Shown here: in pieces, positions 55,200 to 64,000 of the stretch
How positions within the stretch are numbered: position 1 is the first letter of the stretch
Layout of the letters: every line of letters starts with the position of its first letter
Assembly: GCF_005233845.1 (NCBI RefSeq)
Contig: NZ_SZQL01000009.1
Span: forward strand, 96,282 to 160,281
Length of the DNA: 64,000 nt
DNA from: Ilyomonas limi
GTDB lineage: Bacteria; Bacteroidota; Bacteroidia; Chitinophagales; Chitinophagaceae
Reading direction: 5' to 3'
Notes under the pieces: model-generated
What the model was told of the DNA's origin: nothing
The model's database searches: none
What the model saw: the letters and a program-made list of their open reading frames with translations, nothing else
Made by a program: the position numbers and the translations under genes

Positions 55200-55943
55200 T
55201 TAAAAATATTGAATAATCTTGCGGAAGGGCTTAAGCAGTAGTGTAAAAAAATAAGGCTTGATGCCATTTATTTTCCATGCCATGCGGTCTTCCTTATTAG
55301 CTTTTATCCTGTTTTTTAAAGATGCATTGCTGGTGCCGCCTGTGCGCATGCAAATAATGGTTTCGGGTAAATAAGCAATAACAAAATTGTTCTTAAAAAA
55401 GATGCGCAATATAATTTCGTAATCAGCGGCTGATTTAAAGCACACATTAAAAAGTCCTACTTTTTCATATACCTGCCGCTTTACAAAAATGGTGGGATGC
55501 GGTGGCATCCATCCATAATAAAACGACGATTTTTGAAACCTGCCCGATTTCCACCGACGGATAACTTTAGCGGTATTTACGGGATGAACATAATTCAGAT
55601 CGGCGTAACATACATCAGCATTTGTTTGCTTTATTAGGCTGACTACTTTTTCAATCACTTCATTATTTTCATAATAATCATCCGAGTTGAGTATGCCAAT
55701 CACATCGCCGGTCGCATATTGTATGCCTTTGTTCATGGCATCGTACAAACCCTTATCCGGCTCCGAAACAATGGTGTGAATTTTATCTTTATACCATTCA
55801 ATGACCGACATCGTATTATCTGTTGAAGCACCATCAATAATAATGTATTCAATGTTTGCATACGTTTGACGGATAACAGATTCTATCGTATCGCGTATGG
55901 TTGCCTCGCTGTTATATGCTACGGTAATAATGGAAACCTTCAT
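55200..55943 (-). CDS. Glycosyltransferase family 2
   Basis: This 247-residue enzyme has the GT-A fold: VSIITVAYNSEATIRDTIES at the start, YIIIDGASTDNTMSVI, and the metal-binding acidic motif LNSDDYY, with a second block MPPHPTIFVKRQVYEKVG. It is likely soluble or peripheral and adds one sugar to the lipid-linked repeat unit. It is the last gene in the minus-strand exopolysaccharide operon and lies eight bases upstream of a GT4 gene stop codon, so they are co-translated. Confidence 0.9.
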   Translation of the reverse strand: MKVSIITVAYNSEATIRDTIESVIRQTYANIEYIIIDGASTDNTMSVIEWYKDKIHTIVSEPDKGLYDAMNKGIQYATGDVIGILNSDDYYENNEVIEKVVSLIKQTNADVCYADLNYVHPVNTAKVIRRWKSGRFQKSSFYYGWMPPHPTIFVKRQVYEKVGLFNVCFKSAADYEIILRIFFKNNFVIAYLPETIICMRTGGTSNASLKNRIKANKEDRMAWKINGIKPYFFTLLLKPFRKIIQYF

Positions 55944-55951
55944 AATACGTT

Positions 55952-57031
55952 TTAACTGTTCAGCACTTCCTGGTAGAAGTCTTTTACTTTATCAAAACAA
56001 ATATCCCAGCTATACTGCCTGCTGTTAGCAATGCCATTCGCTATCACCTCACTGCGGTTTGCCTGCAGGTAATTCATTTTTGCTATACATTCCTGTACAT
56101 CCGTTGTATGCAAAAGCAATTGCTTATTGCCGGCAATCTCGGGTATAGAAGAAGCGTTCAAAGCAATTACCGGGCAGCCTGCGCGCTCTGCTTCAATCAC
56201 CGGAATACCGAAACCTTCATACGCAGATGGATACAATAAAAATTGTGCAAAGTTGTATAGCTTATTCAAGATATTGTTATTAATTCCAAGAAAATGTTGC
56301 CAGCGATCACCAAGCGATTGCTGCAGAAAAGTTTCTTCTTCGCCGCTTAATAATCCACCGCCAACCATTACTAAAGTGTGATCTTCCAAGGTTCGCAGCA
56401 CATGCACTGCAAAAGAAAAATTTTTATAATCTTCCCTGCTTCCTATAAATACTACATATTTTTTATCAGCCAGTTCTGTTAAACAATTATCTGCTATCAA
56501 TTCCTGTTTATCAGTTATTGGAAAGAAAGATTCACTTACACCATTATAGATAACAGCAATCTTCTTTTTTGATAAATAAGGATACAATTCCAGCATATCT
56601 TTTTTGGTATTCTCTGATATGCAGATAATGCCATTTGCCTTATCCAGCGCTGCTTTCTTTTGTGATTGATGAATCTTTTTTTTTATGCCGCTGCGCATTT
56701 TTTCATAAGTAAAATCATGTACCGTAACTACCGGTAATGCGTGCTTGTTATTTGTTGTTCTGTAGTAACTGGAATGAAAAATGCACCGCTCTGCTGATGT
56801 AAATGATACTGGTAAATATCTTGATGAGATAAGCGGCAATTGCCGGTCTGGAATAATTACTTTATTTGGAATAATTAATTCATTTCTGAAGATATTATTT
56901 GTATTTGCTCTTTCTATAAAATAAATGTCGGCTGCCGATTGCAGCCATCGCTTACTCAGCTCGTACCAATATACCGAGATGCCTCCTGCCGTCTGTAAAG
57001 AATAAACAATATTGTCGAAATAGATAGTCAT
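55952..57031 (-). CDS. Glycosyltransferase family 4 (GT1/GT4-type)
   Basis: The 359-residue protein has a GT-B fold: N-terminal half with AGGISVYWYELSKRWLQ and HDFTYEKM, and C-terminal half with VVFIGSREDYKNFSF, LYNFAQFLLYPSAYEGFGIPVIEAERAGCPVIA, in which E-GFG-PxxE is the nucleotide-sugar site. It probably transfers mannose, glucose or rhamnose in assembly of the exopolysaccharide repeat. It lies between two GT2 genes on the same strand. Confidence 0.9.
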   Translation of the reverse strand: MTIYFDNIVYSLQTAGGISVYWYELSKRWLQSAADIYFIERANTNNIFRNELIIPNKVIIPDRQLPLISSRYLPVSFTSAERCIFHSSYYRTTNNKHALPVVTVHDFTYEKMRSGIKKKIHQSQKKAALDKANGIICISENTKKDMLELYPYLSKKKIAVIYNGVSESFFPITDKQELIADNCLTELADKKYVVFIGSREDYKNFSFAVHVLRTLEDHTLVMVGGGLLSGEEETFLQQSLGDRWQHFLGINNNILNKLYNFAQFLLYPSAYEGFGIPVIEAERAGCPVIALNASSIPEIAGNKQLLLHTTDVQECIAKMNYLQANRSEVIANGIANSRQYSWDICFDKVKDFYQEVLNS

Positions 57032-57092
57032 TAATACAGTTTTATAGAATGCAACACATCAGGCAAAGCAAGGAAGTGTGCAGAAAGAAAGT

Positions 57093-58055
57093 TTAGTGCG
57101 CATCTTTATTTTTATAAAAAAAGAAACTGCCGTACAACAATAATGTTTGAAGCATTGTTTGGCTTCTGATGCCATTGCGTAGGTTCTTCCATAGCAGTGG
57201 TAAAGAGGTGTTATTGTATAATGCCATAAAATCGTCTAATGTCATTTTAAAATTCGTACTCAGTTGCGGATAATACTGCTTTTTAAATTGTAGCAGCATG
57301 TGCTTCTTTTGAGTAAGTATGGATAGATTTTTTTTGTTTACGATAATTCTCTGTACTCTTTTGTTAAGAGAACTATTGTCGTAATTGCCCGATACATTGC
57401 TGGTGTGCTGGCGATATAAAATTGTTTTTTGAGGCAGATAATACAATTTACCAAAAGCCGCTGCCACCAATGCTATCCAGTAATCATGATTCTCTGCCTG
57501 CGGTGGTATTACAGCCACTTTACCGGCAAGCGTTCTGTTTATCATAGCGGTGCAACCATAAGCCGGGTTTTGTACCAGCATTTGTGGAAACGCAATGTCT
57601 TTTATCCTGTTAACGGTAAATTTTTTCTTCGATTCTATAACGTTCAGGTTTTCATCGGCATACAAAAAATCAGTGAACACCATTACAGGAAAGTTGCTTC
57701 CATATTGCTTTTCCAGTTCCAGCATTTTATGTAAGGTAATTGCTATTTTATTATTCATCCATTCATCATCCTGGTCACAAAACATAATGTATGCAGCATC
57801 TGTAGCTGCGCTCAACAGCGCACTAAAATTTAAAACACTACCACTATTGCTCCTGTTATTTTCCACAACAAAAATCTTATCGGGATAAGCTGTACAATAT
57901 TGTTGAATAATAACAGGTGTTTTATCAGTAGAATGGTCATCGCGGATGAGTAAACGCCAGTTGCTATATGTCTGGTGTAGTAAACTCTCTATCTGACGAC
58001 TCAAATATTTTTCACCATTATAAGTAGCGAGTAATATGGTAACGGATTCATTCAT
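57093..58055 (-). CDS. Glycosyltransferase family 2 (rhamnosyltransferase-like)
   Basis: This 320-residue GT2 enzyme starts VTILLATYNGEKYLSRQIESLLHQT, with WRLLIRDDHSTDKT, the acidic motif MFCDQDDEWM and ENHDYWIALVAAAFG. The pattern is that of alpha-1,3-rhamnosyltransferase-like family members acting on lipid-linked sugars. Its start codon overlaps the end of the polymerase gene by eight bases, showing tight coupling within the operon. The sugar donor cannot be told. Confidence 0.9.
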   Translation of the reverse strand: MNESVTILLATYNGEKYLSRQIESLLHQTYSNWRLLIRDDHSTDKTPVIIQQYCTAYPDKIFVVENNRSNSGSVLNFSALLSAATDAAYIMFCDQDDEWMNNKIAITLHKMLELEKQYGSNFPVMVFTDFLYADENLNVIESKKKFTVNRIKDIAFPQMLVQNPAYGCTAMINRTLAGKVAVIPPQAENHDYWIALVAAAFGKLYYLPQKTILYRQHTSNVSGNYDNSSLNKRVQRIIVNKKNLSILTQKKHMLLQFKKQYYPQLSTNFKMTLDDFMALYNNTSLPLLWKNLRNGIRSQTMLQTLLLYGSFFFYKNKDAH

Positions 58056-59235
58056 CTGCAGGCGTAGATTTAATGAAAAAGTGTTTTAATTTTTCAAGCA
58101 GCGGAAAAATTAAAATAATACTCAGCGGTGTAAAAGTAAATACGTTATCAAAAATGCTTAGAATGATAAGCGTGTTGAGGCAAGCGAGATAAGTGATATA
58201 ATATTTACTCGCTGTATTCAATGTAAATAAAAAAACAGCAGTCAGCAACATTATAAAGAAAAACATGATATACATGCCCCAAAGACCTAAATAAGCATAC
58301 GCATGGGAGAACACGGTGCCTACGTTAAAAGCAAGATTAATTTGAGTAATATCTGTACGATTGAAGTTGTACTTTTCATCAATACGTTTACTCACCGCAT
58401 CCCAAAAAAACTCGTGAATCACTAATTGCTGCAAATTGTTTTTGGTAAAAGCAACTTCCCGCCTATTGATGTTGAGCTGCAGGTTTGCCAACGGGGAAGC
58501 AATATACATATACGCCCAAAAGTACGAATCGGGTATGCCTGATTGCCTGAAAGAAGGTTTGGCTTCGCTTACATTTAAAATCACCTCGCCGGCATCCACC
58601 TCATTGCCGGTTCGTAAATTACCAATAAAACCAAACGCTAAAAAAAACAACATCGCTATTACTGCTATCTTAAGAATCTTACCAGCAAAGTTTTTTTGAA
58701 TAGACATCAGATACACCAAAACTGAACCGATAAAAATAAATGTAAGTGTAATACGGCTGATAACTAATAGTGTAAGTACAAGGGTTAAGATATAGTACAG
58801 CAGGTATTTCTTTCTCTTTTGAGATAAATAACTATGAAAGAAAAAGATGCTGAGAAAAACAGTAAAACCTACCAAAAACACATGAAAGACAGGAATACCA
58901 AAGGTAGCCGCAATATCCTGAAAAGTAATATTGCGCAGCAATGCAAGTAATGGAACAGACCTTGAATAAGCAAACTCCAGCAGGTAAAATAGCACTAACA
59001 ATATTGCGTATATATCCTTTACTTCTACCTTTTGTTTTTTGTATTCCAGGCTCAGTAAATCTTTAAAAAATAAGGCGCCAAGAATAGCTATACAAAAAGT
59101 AATCAGGAAGAAAAACAGGAGCGTAAAAGTAAGCTTTGGAAACAGGTACGACCAGTCGAGCAGGTAAATAGGAATCACCAGCAAAAAAGCAAAACAATAC
59201 GCCATGAATGGGCTAAAGATGGTGCGGTATTTCAT
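58048..59235 (-). CDS. Wzy-like polysaccharide polymerase
   Basis: The 395-residue protein is a hydrophobic inner-membrane protein with about ten to eleven helices and a large periplasmic-type loop around residues 200-290 (LRTGNEVDAGEVILNVSEAKPS). It fits the oligosaccharide repeat-unit polymerase pattern, but family identity rests on topology and context. It would join lipid-linked repeat units. It overlaps the flippase gene upstream by 23 bases and the glycosyltransferase downstream by eight. Confidence 0.75.
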   Translation of the reverse strand: MKYRTIFSPFMAYCFAFLLVIPIYLLDWSYLFPKLTFTLLFFFLITFCIAILGALFFKDLLSLEYKKQKVEVKDIYAILLVLFYLLEFAYSRSVPLLALLRNITFQDIAATFGIPVFHVFLVGFTVFLSIFFFHSYLSQKRKKYLLYYILTLVLTLLVISRITLTFIFIGSVLVYLMSIQKNFAGKILKIAVIAMLFFLAFGFIGNLRTGNEVDAGEVILNVSEAKPSFRQSGIPDSYFWAYMYIASPLANLQLNINRREVAFTKNNLQQLVIHEFFWDAVSKRIDEKYNFNRTDITQINLAFNVGTVFSHAYAYLGLWGMYIMFFFIMLLTAVFLFTLNTASKYYITYLACLNTLIILSIFDNVFTFTPLSIILIFPLLEKLKHFFIKSTPADE

Positions 59236-60514
59236 GGCTTTTTTGTTTTAAAACTTTAAAAAAATAATATCCCAACCCAAACGTAATGAACGATTCGGTA
59301 ATTAATATGGCATACACTGTTCCTAATGATTTAAACAAGTTAACCAACACAATATTTGCAATGATGTTGATGGCGCAACCGAGTATCAGCACCAAGCCAT
59401 ATTTATTTTTTTCGTTGTACGCAAGCAAGGTTTGAAATGCCGGAATATCGCATGCATTTATAATAATGGCGATGCAAAAAATATTAATGAGCAAAATCAA
59501 ATGATAATTGATTTCGCCTTTTAAAAAATAGCTGGAGATAAGATGCGTGGCAAAGAAAACCACAACACACGCCAGCATTATAAGTGCAATAAAAGGTACA
59601 AATACCTTCTTTAGAAATGCCTTTAATGCAGTAACTGAACTTGCTGCCAGCAAACAGATTTGCGGAAAGATTACCTGTGAAAAAACATTACTTAATTGCT
59701 TCAATGCATAATATACTTTTTCGGCGATGCTATAAATACCCACTTCGGCCGGCGATGCAAAAACACCCAGAATAAAGGCATTGGAATTTAAATAAATATT
59801 CACTGCAACCGAAGAAAAGAACAACATTTTACCACTGGTAACTTCAGTTTTTACATCCTTAACAGTTATACGCACAAACCGCACATTGAATTTTTTTAAA
59901 ACAATATAGATGCTCAATATACCTGCTACAATGGCCGACAAACCCTGGAATAAATTGACTAAATAATAGTCGGTTGGCAGCCGTATATACAGCAGTATGC
60001 ACGCAAAGTAAATGAGCTTTGACAAGATGTTGCAGATGGCTAAAAACTTCATATCTTCCATACCCTGAAACAGCCAGATAGGAATGAGTGCCTGCCCCAC
60101 TACAATAGCAAAACTGCTAAGGTGCAACCAGCGTTGAGCATACAAAACAGGAAAAGTATAAATGAGCGCTATATACAGCAGAAAGCATATTGACAAAAAA
60201 ATCAGTTTGCTTATATACACTGTAGAAAAAATAGTATTGACCACCTCTTTATTACTTCTATTTACAGAGATGCGTTGCGTAGCAGATAAATTAAATCCAT
60301 AATCTACAATCACATTAAAGTAATTGACAAAAGCATAAGAAAATGCAACTAATCCAAAGTTGGCAACGCCAATCCGGCTGATTAGATACGGTACAATTAT
60401 CAGCGGCACTGCAAAGTTGACCACCTGATAAATAGATAAGAAAAAGTAGTTCTTAAATATGGTGGATTGTAATGTTCTTTTTAAGCTAAAATTTTCTATA
60501 TACTTCAGCAGCAT
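59213..60514 (-). CDS. Wzx-like flippase
   Basis: The 433-residue membrane protein has 12 or more helices and the flippase opening NYFFLSIYQVVNFAVPLIIVPYLISRIGVANFGLVAFSYAF, with NLSATQRIS after helix 2-3. This is the polysaccharide-transporter (PST/MATE-like) family that turns lipid-linked repeat units to the periplasm. It overlaps the polymerase gene and comes after two Wzz-like genes, as expected in a Wzx/Wzy system. Confidence 0.9.
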   Translation of the reverse strand: MLLKYIENFSLKRTLQSTIFKNYFFLSIYQVVNFAVPLIIVPYLISRIGVANFGLVAFSYAFVNYFNVIVDYGFNLSATQRISVNRSNKEVVNTIFSTVYISKLIFLSICFLLYIALIYTFPVLYAQRWLHLSSFAIVVGQALIPIWLFQGMEDMKFLAICNILSKLIYFACILLYIRLPTDYYLVNLFQGLSAIVAGILSIYIVLKKFNVRFVRITVKDVKTEVTSGKMLFFSSVAVNIYLNSNAFILGVFASPAEVGIYSIAEKVYYALKQLSNVFSQVIFPQICLLAASSVTALKAFLKKVFVPFIALIMLACVVVFFATHLISSYFLKGEINYHLILLINIFCIAIIINACDIPAFQTLLAYNEKNKYGLVLILGCAINIIANIVLVNLFKSLGTVYAILITESFITFGLGYYFFKVLKQKSHEIPHHL

Positions 60515-60540
60515 GTATGTAAAGAATTACAATTTTTAAA

Positions 60541-61578
60541 CTAGGATTCTTCGAGTGTCTTTTTGATTAATAAAAAAAACACACAAAAGAAAGTAGCCAG
60601 CAAAGCGGCTATTAAAAAGGAACTCACCAGTCCCGGTTTAGACACTGGCAAAGCTAATCCCGGCTCATCAATCACCTGATAAACGGGCGTTACTTTTTGC
60701 AACGTAGCCCGCGCTATTTCCAGGTTTTGTACTACGGTCTGATACGTTTCCTGCAATACGCGTGTTTGTACTTCGCTCTTTTTTGCAGGCGCTTCTGCCG
60801 ATTGAAAAGCAGGGTTTAAATTGAATACCTGCTCTCTTTGCACCAAAGAAGATTGCAGACTTTTATCCAACTCATATTTCAAACTATCTGCTTCATGCTC
60901 CAGCATTTGCAGGTTGCGCCTAGCAATGTCCGATTTTATTTCGGTGTAAAAATTAGCTGTTACATTGGTTAGCGCAAGGGGTAAAAAATGAGCAACGTGT
61001 TCGCTGCCCGATGTAACAGATATTTTATAAAAATTCAGTTCTTTCTCAATCTTATCCAGCTTCAAATAGTGCAACAGCGCATATTTATATACCTCTGTTA
61101 TCAAACTGTCTTTTACACCTGTTGCAGCCGTATCGCTGATGGTAAAGGGAATCAGCGGTTGCAAACGTGCTTCTTTTTGCCAGTCTTTAAAGAAGTTTTC
61201 TTCCCTGCACATTTCATTTATCAGCAGTTGATTATTCTGCGGAATCGTTTGAAATAAAGCTCTTTCAAACATTTTTTTAGACTCAAATAATTTGATGATG
61301 TTTTCGCCATCAAACGCATTGTTTTTAGAGCCGAAGCTTAAGCCAAACTGGTTTGCCAATGCCATCAATCCACCGCTTGGGTTACTTTCGGAAGAGAGTA
61401 CGAATGTGAGGTTACCGGTATAAGTGGGTTTCGAAAAAAGTGCAACCATCAAGCCTATAATGCCACCAATGAGCGCTACGATAACAATGCGCACACGCCT
61501 TGCTGCCAGGTACCGAATCCAGTCCTTTGCTTTTGCTACAAAGTTTTTGATAGAGATGTAATTGATGCTTGCAGGCAT
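60541..61578 (-). CDS. Wzz-like chain-length protein 1
   Basis: This 345-residue protein has two flanking membrane helices (VRIVIVALIGGIIGLMVALF near residue 28-47 and SFLIAALLATFFCVFFLLI near 320-338) with a long periplasmic helical domain between them. YTGNLTFVLSSE and PVYQVIDEPGLALPVSKPG are the Wzz domain hallmarks. There is no kinase domain. It shares much with the gene just downstream in coordinates (61595), the two being tandem paralogs. It likely sets polymer length. Confidence 0.85.
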   Translation of the reverse strand: MPASINYISIKNFVAKAKDWIRYLAARRVRIVIVALIGGIIGLMVALFSKPTYTGNLTFVLSSESNPSGGLMALANQFGLSFGSKNNAFDGENIIKLFESKKMFERALFQTIPQNNQLLINEMCREENFFKDWQKEARLQPLIPFTISDTAATGVKDSLITEVYKYALLHYLKLDKIEKELNFYKISVTSGSEHVAHFLPLALTNVTANFYTEIKSDIARRNLQMLEHEADSLKYELDKSLQSSLVQREQVFNLNPAFQSAEAPAKKSEVQTRVLQETYQTVVQNLEIARATLQKVTPVYQVIDEPGLALPVSKPGLVSSFLIAALLATFFCVFFLLIKKTLEES

Positions 61579-61594
61579 GACTCATTTACTGGGT

Positions 61595-62614
61595 TCAAAA
61601 GATATTTTGTGCAAATTTTTTGGCAACAACAAACAATACAGCCAATATACCGCCGATAAACAAACCGGCAATAAGGCTCAATAGTTTTCCCTGTCCAATT
61701 CTTTCCAGCGGCAGATGCGGCTCGTCCAATATCAGGTAAATAGGAGATTGCTTTTGTAATGAAATTTTTGCCAGCTCCAGGTTCTTCAGCACTTCGCCGT
61801 AAGCCGCTTCGTTTACCTGTGCTTTAAACTGGTTTTTGTATATGGGCGAACGCTGTGCCTGCATGGAAGGATTGAGATTAAACACCTGGTCGGTTGCAGT
61901 GCCGGTAGCAGTAATAGCACCGTTGATGAGCGCATGAATACTATCTGCCTCTCGCTGCAACATTTGCAGGTTTTGCCGTGCAAGACTCGTCTTTGTATCA
62001 ATATAGAGTTTTGAAGTGGCATCCACTATGTATTTGGTAAAATAACAACTGAATACTTCGCTGCTATAAATAGTTTTTACTGTAAAAAACGAGAGCTTGG
62101 TGTCGGGTCTTCCAATCTCCAGATATTTAGTAATAATGTCTTTATGTATTTCGCGGAGCAGGCTATCCTGCAAAGGCGAAACTTTCTCCATATTATCCGG
62201 AAAAGGTAGTACATGTTGCAATCGCTGCTCTTTGCCCCATTCTTTATCCAGTTTATTTTCTTTTACATAAATGTCCAGCAGCTTTTGGTTAGTATTTGGT
62301 ACTTTTTGAAAAAGCGCCCATTGCACCATTTTTCTGGAGGTAAAAAGATTAACGATGTTGTCTGCCGAAAAAACGTCGTTGCTACCGCCCAAGCTGATGC
62401 CGAACTGACTGGTAAGGCTGGATAAATCGTTGTTGTCTTCGTTGGATAATACAAAAGTCAGTTCACTTTTGTACGTTACTTTTTTAAACAAGGCAAACAC
62501 CAGTCCCAGTACACCGCCTATTACAGCAACGAGCAGGATCAGCTTCCATTTGCTCCAAATGTAACTGCTCCATTCTTTGATAGCGGCAATGTTTTTCTTT
62601 TCAGTTTGCTCCAT
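61595..62614 (-). CDS. Wzz-like chain-length protein 2
   Basis: This 339-residue paralog of the neighbouring Wzz protein has the same layout: membrane helix (WKLILLVAVIGGVLGLVFALF), YKSELTFVLSNE, a helical periplasmic domain with SDNIVNLFTSRKM-like ADNIVNLFTSRKMVQWALF, PIYLILDEPHLPLERIG, and a final helix. Shared phrases with the other copy include MLQREADS versus MLEHEADS and VFNLNP in both. Neither has a tyrosine-kinase domain. It is 54 bases after the SLBB gene. Confidence 0.85.
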   Translation of the reverse strand: MEQTEKKNIAAIKEWSSYIWSKWKLILLVAVIGGVLGLVFALFKKVTYKSELTFVLSNEDNNDLSSLTSQFGISLGGSNDVFSADNIVNLFTSRKMVQWALFQKVPNTNQKLLDIYVKENKLDKEWGKEQRLQHVLPFPDNMEKVSPLQDSLLREIHKDIITKYLEIGRPDTKLSFFTVKTIYSSEVFSCYFTKYIVDATSKLYIDTKTSLARQNLQMLQREADSIHALINGAITATGTATDQVFNLNPSMQAQRSPIYKNQFKAQVNEAAYGEVLKNLELAKISLQKQSPIYLILDEPHLPLERIGQGKLLSLIAGLFIGGILAVLFVVAKKFAQNIF

Positions 62615-62668
62615 GAAGTAAATACTTTGCTTACGATAACGGTTGAATGCGTTCTTTGCTGGCGTACT

Positions 62669-64000
62669 TTATTTTATGTAATTCATCAATGCCACTACCA
62701 CAGCCGCCAGCGATGCCACGCTGCCGGTAATAGCTACTACTTCAGAGGTGGTAAGACGGTGTCTTTCTCTTATCTGCTCTTTGGGCACAATAATTTCGGC
62801 GCCGGGCTCTATCTTAGGTGTGTGTTTAAAGAATAAAAAATGGCTCACCTTACGGGCTTCCCCATTGGGATATAATACCAGCGTGTTTTTCTTTTTACTG
62901 TTGGGTGCGTAACCACCGGCGCGGTCAATATAATATTCCAGCGATTTGCCTTTTTCGTACACCGAGATAGAAGGATTATATACCTGTCCACTCACTTTTA
63001 CATTATTATTAAGGCGGTTGATGACCAATACATCGCCCGGCTTCAGCACTACATCCTGTACCGAACCCGGATGTGCTCTTAAAAAATTAAGGTTTAGAAT
63101 AAATTTATCATACGCGCTTAGCATATCGTTGGTAATATACACCTGCTTCTCATCGCCACTAGTAATGGCTTCCAGGTGCCGCCGGCGTTCTGCTTCGGAG
63201 GCATTATCCCGCAGTCTTAATAAATAAGCCGAGCCGGCATTAGCCGTAGGCAACAACCCGCCGCTACGATCAATGAGCGAAGTAGCCGTTTCCATTTTTG
63301 TTTGTAAAGTATAGCCACCAGGATACAATACTTCGCCATTTACAAAAGCCTGCTCCGGCAGTACAAAAGAAGGATTGGTTTTTACAAAAATGCGGTCGTA
63401 AGGCTGCAGCCAGATATTGCTGCTGCCGTTGAAAAACGAGGAGTCGTACACCACTTCTATCGTTTGTGAGATGGGGGCATTCTTATCAAAAGGGTTGGTA
63501 TTTTTTACCCGGCGCGAAATTTCTATTTTCTTATCCGCCCCGATAGTTAAGCCGCCGGCCTGCAAAATGGCATCCTGCAAGGTAAGACTGTCTATAAACG
63601 GAATATTGCCCGGCTTGGCTACTGCACCATCTACCGTAACATTAAAGTTCTCGCGCAAATCAAAATTGGATAAAATGGTTACTATATCTTCTCTTTGCAA
63701 TACCACATTACTTCTGCCGGCAAGCACATCCGCTACATTAAAGTCCACTGCCATTGGAGTATAATCGCTTTGCAGGCGGCGTATAAAACCTTGCTTCAGA
63801 TATGCTTCTTCCTTTATACCTCTTGCCTTTTCGAACAGCTCTTTTAGTGTCATGCCGGGGTGCCAGGCGTAGTTGCCGGGCGCAAATACAGCGCCGGTTA
63901 CCTGCACACGGTTTTCGTAGCGGTCCTGAACCGTATCTGCAGTATATACATCGGCGTTTTGGGGTACAAAAGTGGCGTAGTCACTGTTGGGTATATCCAC
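62669..64000 (-). CDS. SLBB polysaccharide export protein (Wza-like), partial
   Basis: The frame is open to the window edge, so the N-terminal export domain is outside. The visible 443 residues hold repeated SLBB-type units: VQVTGAVFAPGNYAWHPGMTLKELF, VTVDGAVAKPGNIPFIDSLTLQDAILQAGGL, AFVNGEVLYPGGYTLQ and VKVSGQVYNPSISVYEKGKSLEYYIDRAGGY. The end is a single transmembrane helix (VVAITGSVASLAAVVVALM). It would form the outer-membrane exit for the exopolysaccharide and start this operon in the window. Length beyond the edge cannot be told. Confidence 0.9.
   Translation of the reverse strand: MDIPNSDYATFVPQNADVYTADTVQDRYENRVQVTGAVFAPGNYAWHPGMTLKELFEKARGIKEEAYLKQGFIRRLQSDYTPMAVDFNVADVLAGRSNVVLQREDIVTILSNFDLRENFNVTVDGAVAKPGNIPFIDSLTLQDAILQAGGLTIGADKKIEISRRVKNTNPFDKNAPISQTIEVVYDSSFFNGSSNIWLQPYDRIFVKTNPSFVLPEQAFVNGEVLYPGGYTLQTKMETATSLIDRSGGLLPTANAGSAYLLRLRDNASEAERRRHLEAITSGDEKQVYITNDMLSAYDKFILNLNFLRAHPGSVQDVVLKPGDVLVINRLNNNVKVSGQVYNPSISVYEKGKSLEYYIDRAGGYAPNSKKKNTLVLYPNGEARKVSHFLFFKHTPKIEPGAEIIVPKEQIRERHRLTTSEVVAITGSVASLAAVVVALMNYIK

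Noticed and set aside
1-64000. CRISPR array, tRNA or rRNA gene, integrase or insertion sequence
   Set aside because: No regularly spaced direct repeats, cloverleaf-like segments or transposase motifs were found on reading both strands.

Overview
The window looks like chromosomal DNA of a Bacteroidota bacterium, probably from the Chitinophagaceae side of the phylum. The evidence is a SusC/SusD pair, C-terminal type IX secretion (T9SS) sorting domains, a hybrid two-component regulator fused to an AraC domain, and several promoters with the phylum-specific -7 box TAnnTTTG. The family assignment is inference. No rRNA, tRNA, CRISPR array, integrase or transposase gene was found.

Region 1-8.6 kb holds secreted proteins. 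Two paralogous CxxCH (haem-type) proteins flank an FG-GAP repeat T9SS protein, and a beta-helix pectate-lyase-like T9SS protein follows. The paralogs are identical over 425 bp near their 5' ends but clearly diverged after that, which points to recent gene conversion. Region 8.6-12.8 kb, minus strand, has a GMC oxidoreductase with its Tat-exported gluconate-dehydrogenase-type small subunit, a stretch of gene debris, and an ArsB/NhaD-type ion pump. Region 13-18.4 kb is a complete tripartite efflux operon (TolC-like, HlyD-like, RND).

Region 18.5-22.7 kb, minus strand, is a probable quinone/electrophile-stress cluster: Crp-type regulator, DoxX, VOC ring-cleaving dioxygenase, alpha/beta-hydrolase, pirin and a SelW-like redox protein. 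The DoxX/dioxygenase/hydrolase trio matches the product set of the Bacillus subtilis Mhq system. Region 23.3-28 kb has a DUF4242 protein, a large AAA/LuxR regulator broken by an in-frame TAA just after its Walker A motif, a divergent secreted double-DUF4242 protein and an FG-GAP lipoprotein.

Region 28-35.6 kb is a sugar locus: a LacI repressor, a divergent AraJ-like MFS exporter, a small protein, a FucP-type symporter and a GH63-type glucosidase. The lacI-araJ spacer holds two related operator palindromes, each beside a TATCTTTG promoter box, plus a leader with a short ORF and an intrinsic terminator before araJ. Region 35.7-50 kb is a fructan polysaccharide-utilization locus (PUL): a sensor resembling the fructose-binding BT1754 type, a sugar-porter MFS, a PfkB fructokinase, SusC, SusD, two GH32 enzymes and a periplasmic thioredoxin-fold protein. 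In the model, fructans are cut outside and in the periplasm by the GH32 enzymes, imported by SusCD and the MFS, phosphorylated by the kinase, and sensed in the periplasm as free fructose.

Region 50.6-55.2 kb has a lipoprotein with a glycoside-hydrolase-like fold, a short-chain dehydrogenase/epimerase and a large secreted glycoside hydrolase. From 55.2 kb to the end is a minus-strand Wzx/Wzy-type exopolysaccharide operon: SLBB export protein (cut by the window edge), two tandem Wzz paralogs, flippase, polymerase and three glycosyltransferases.
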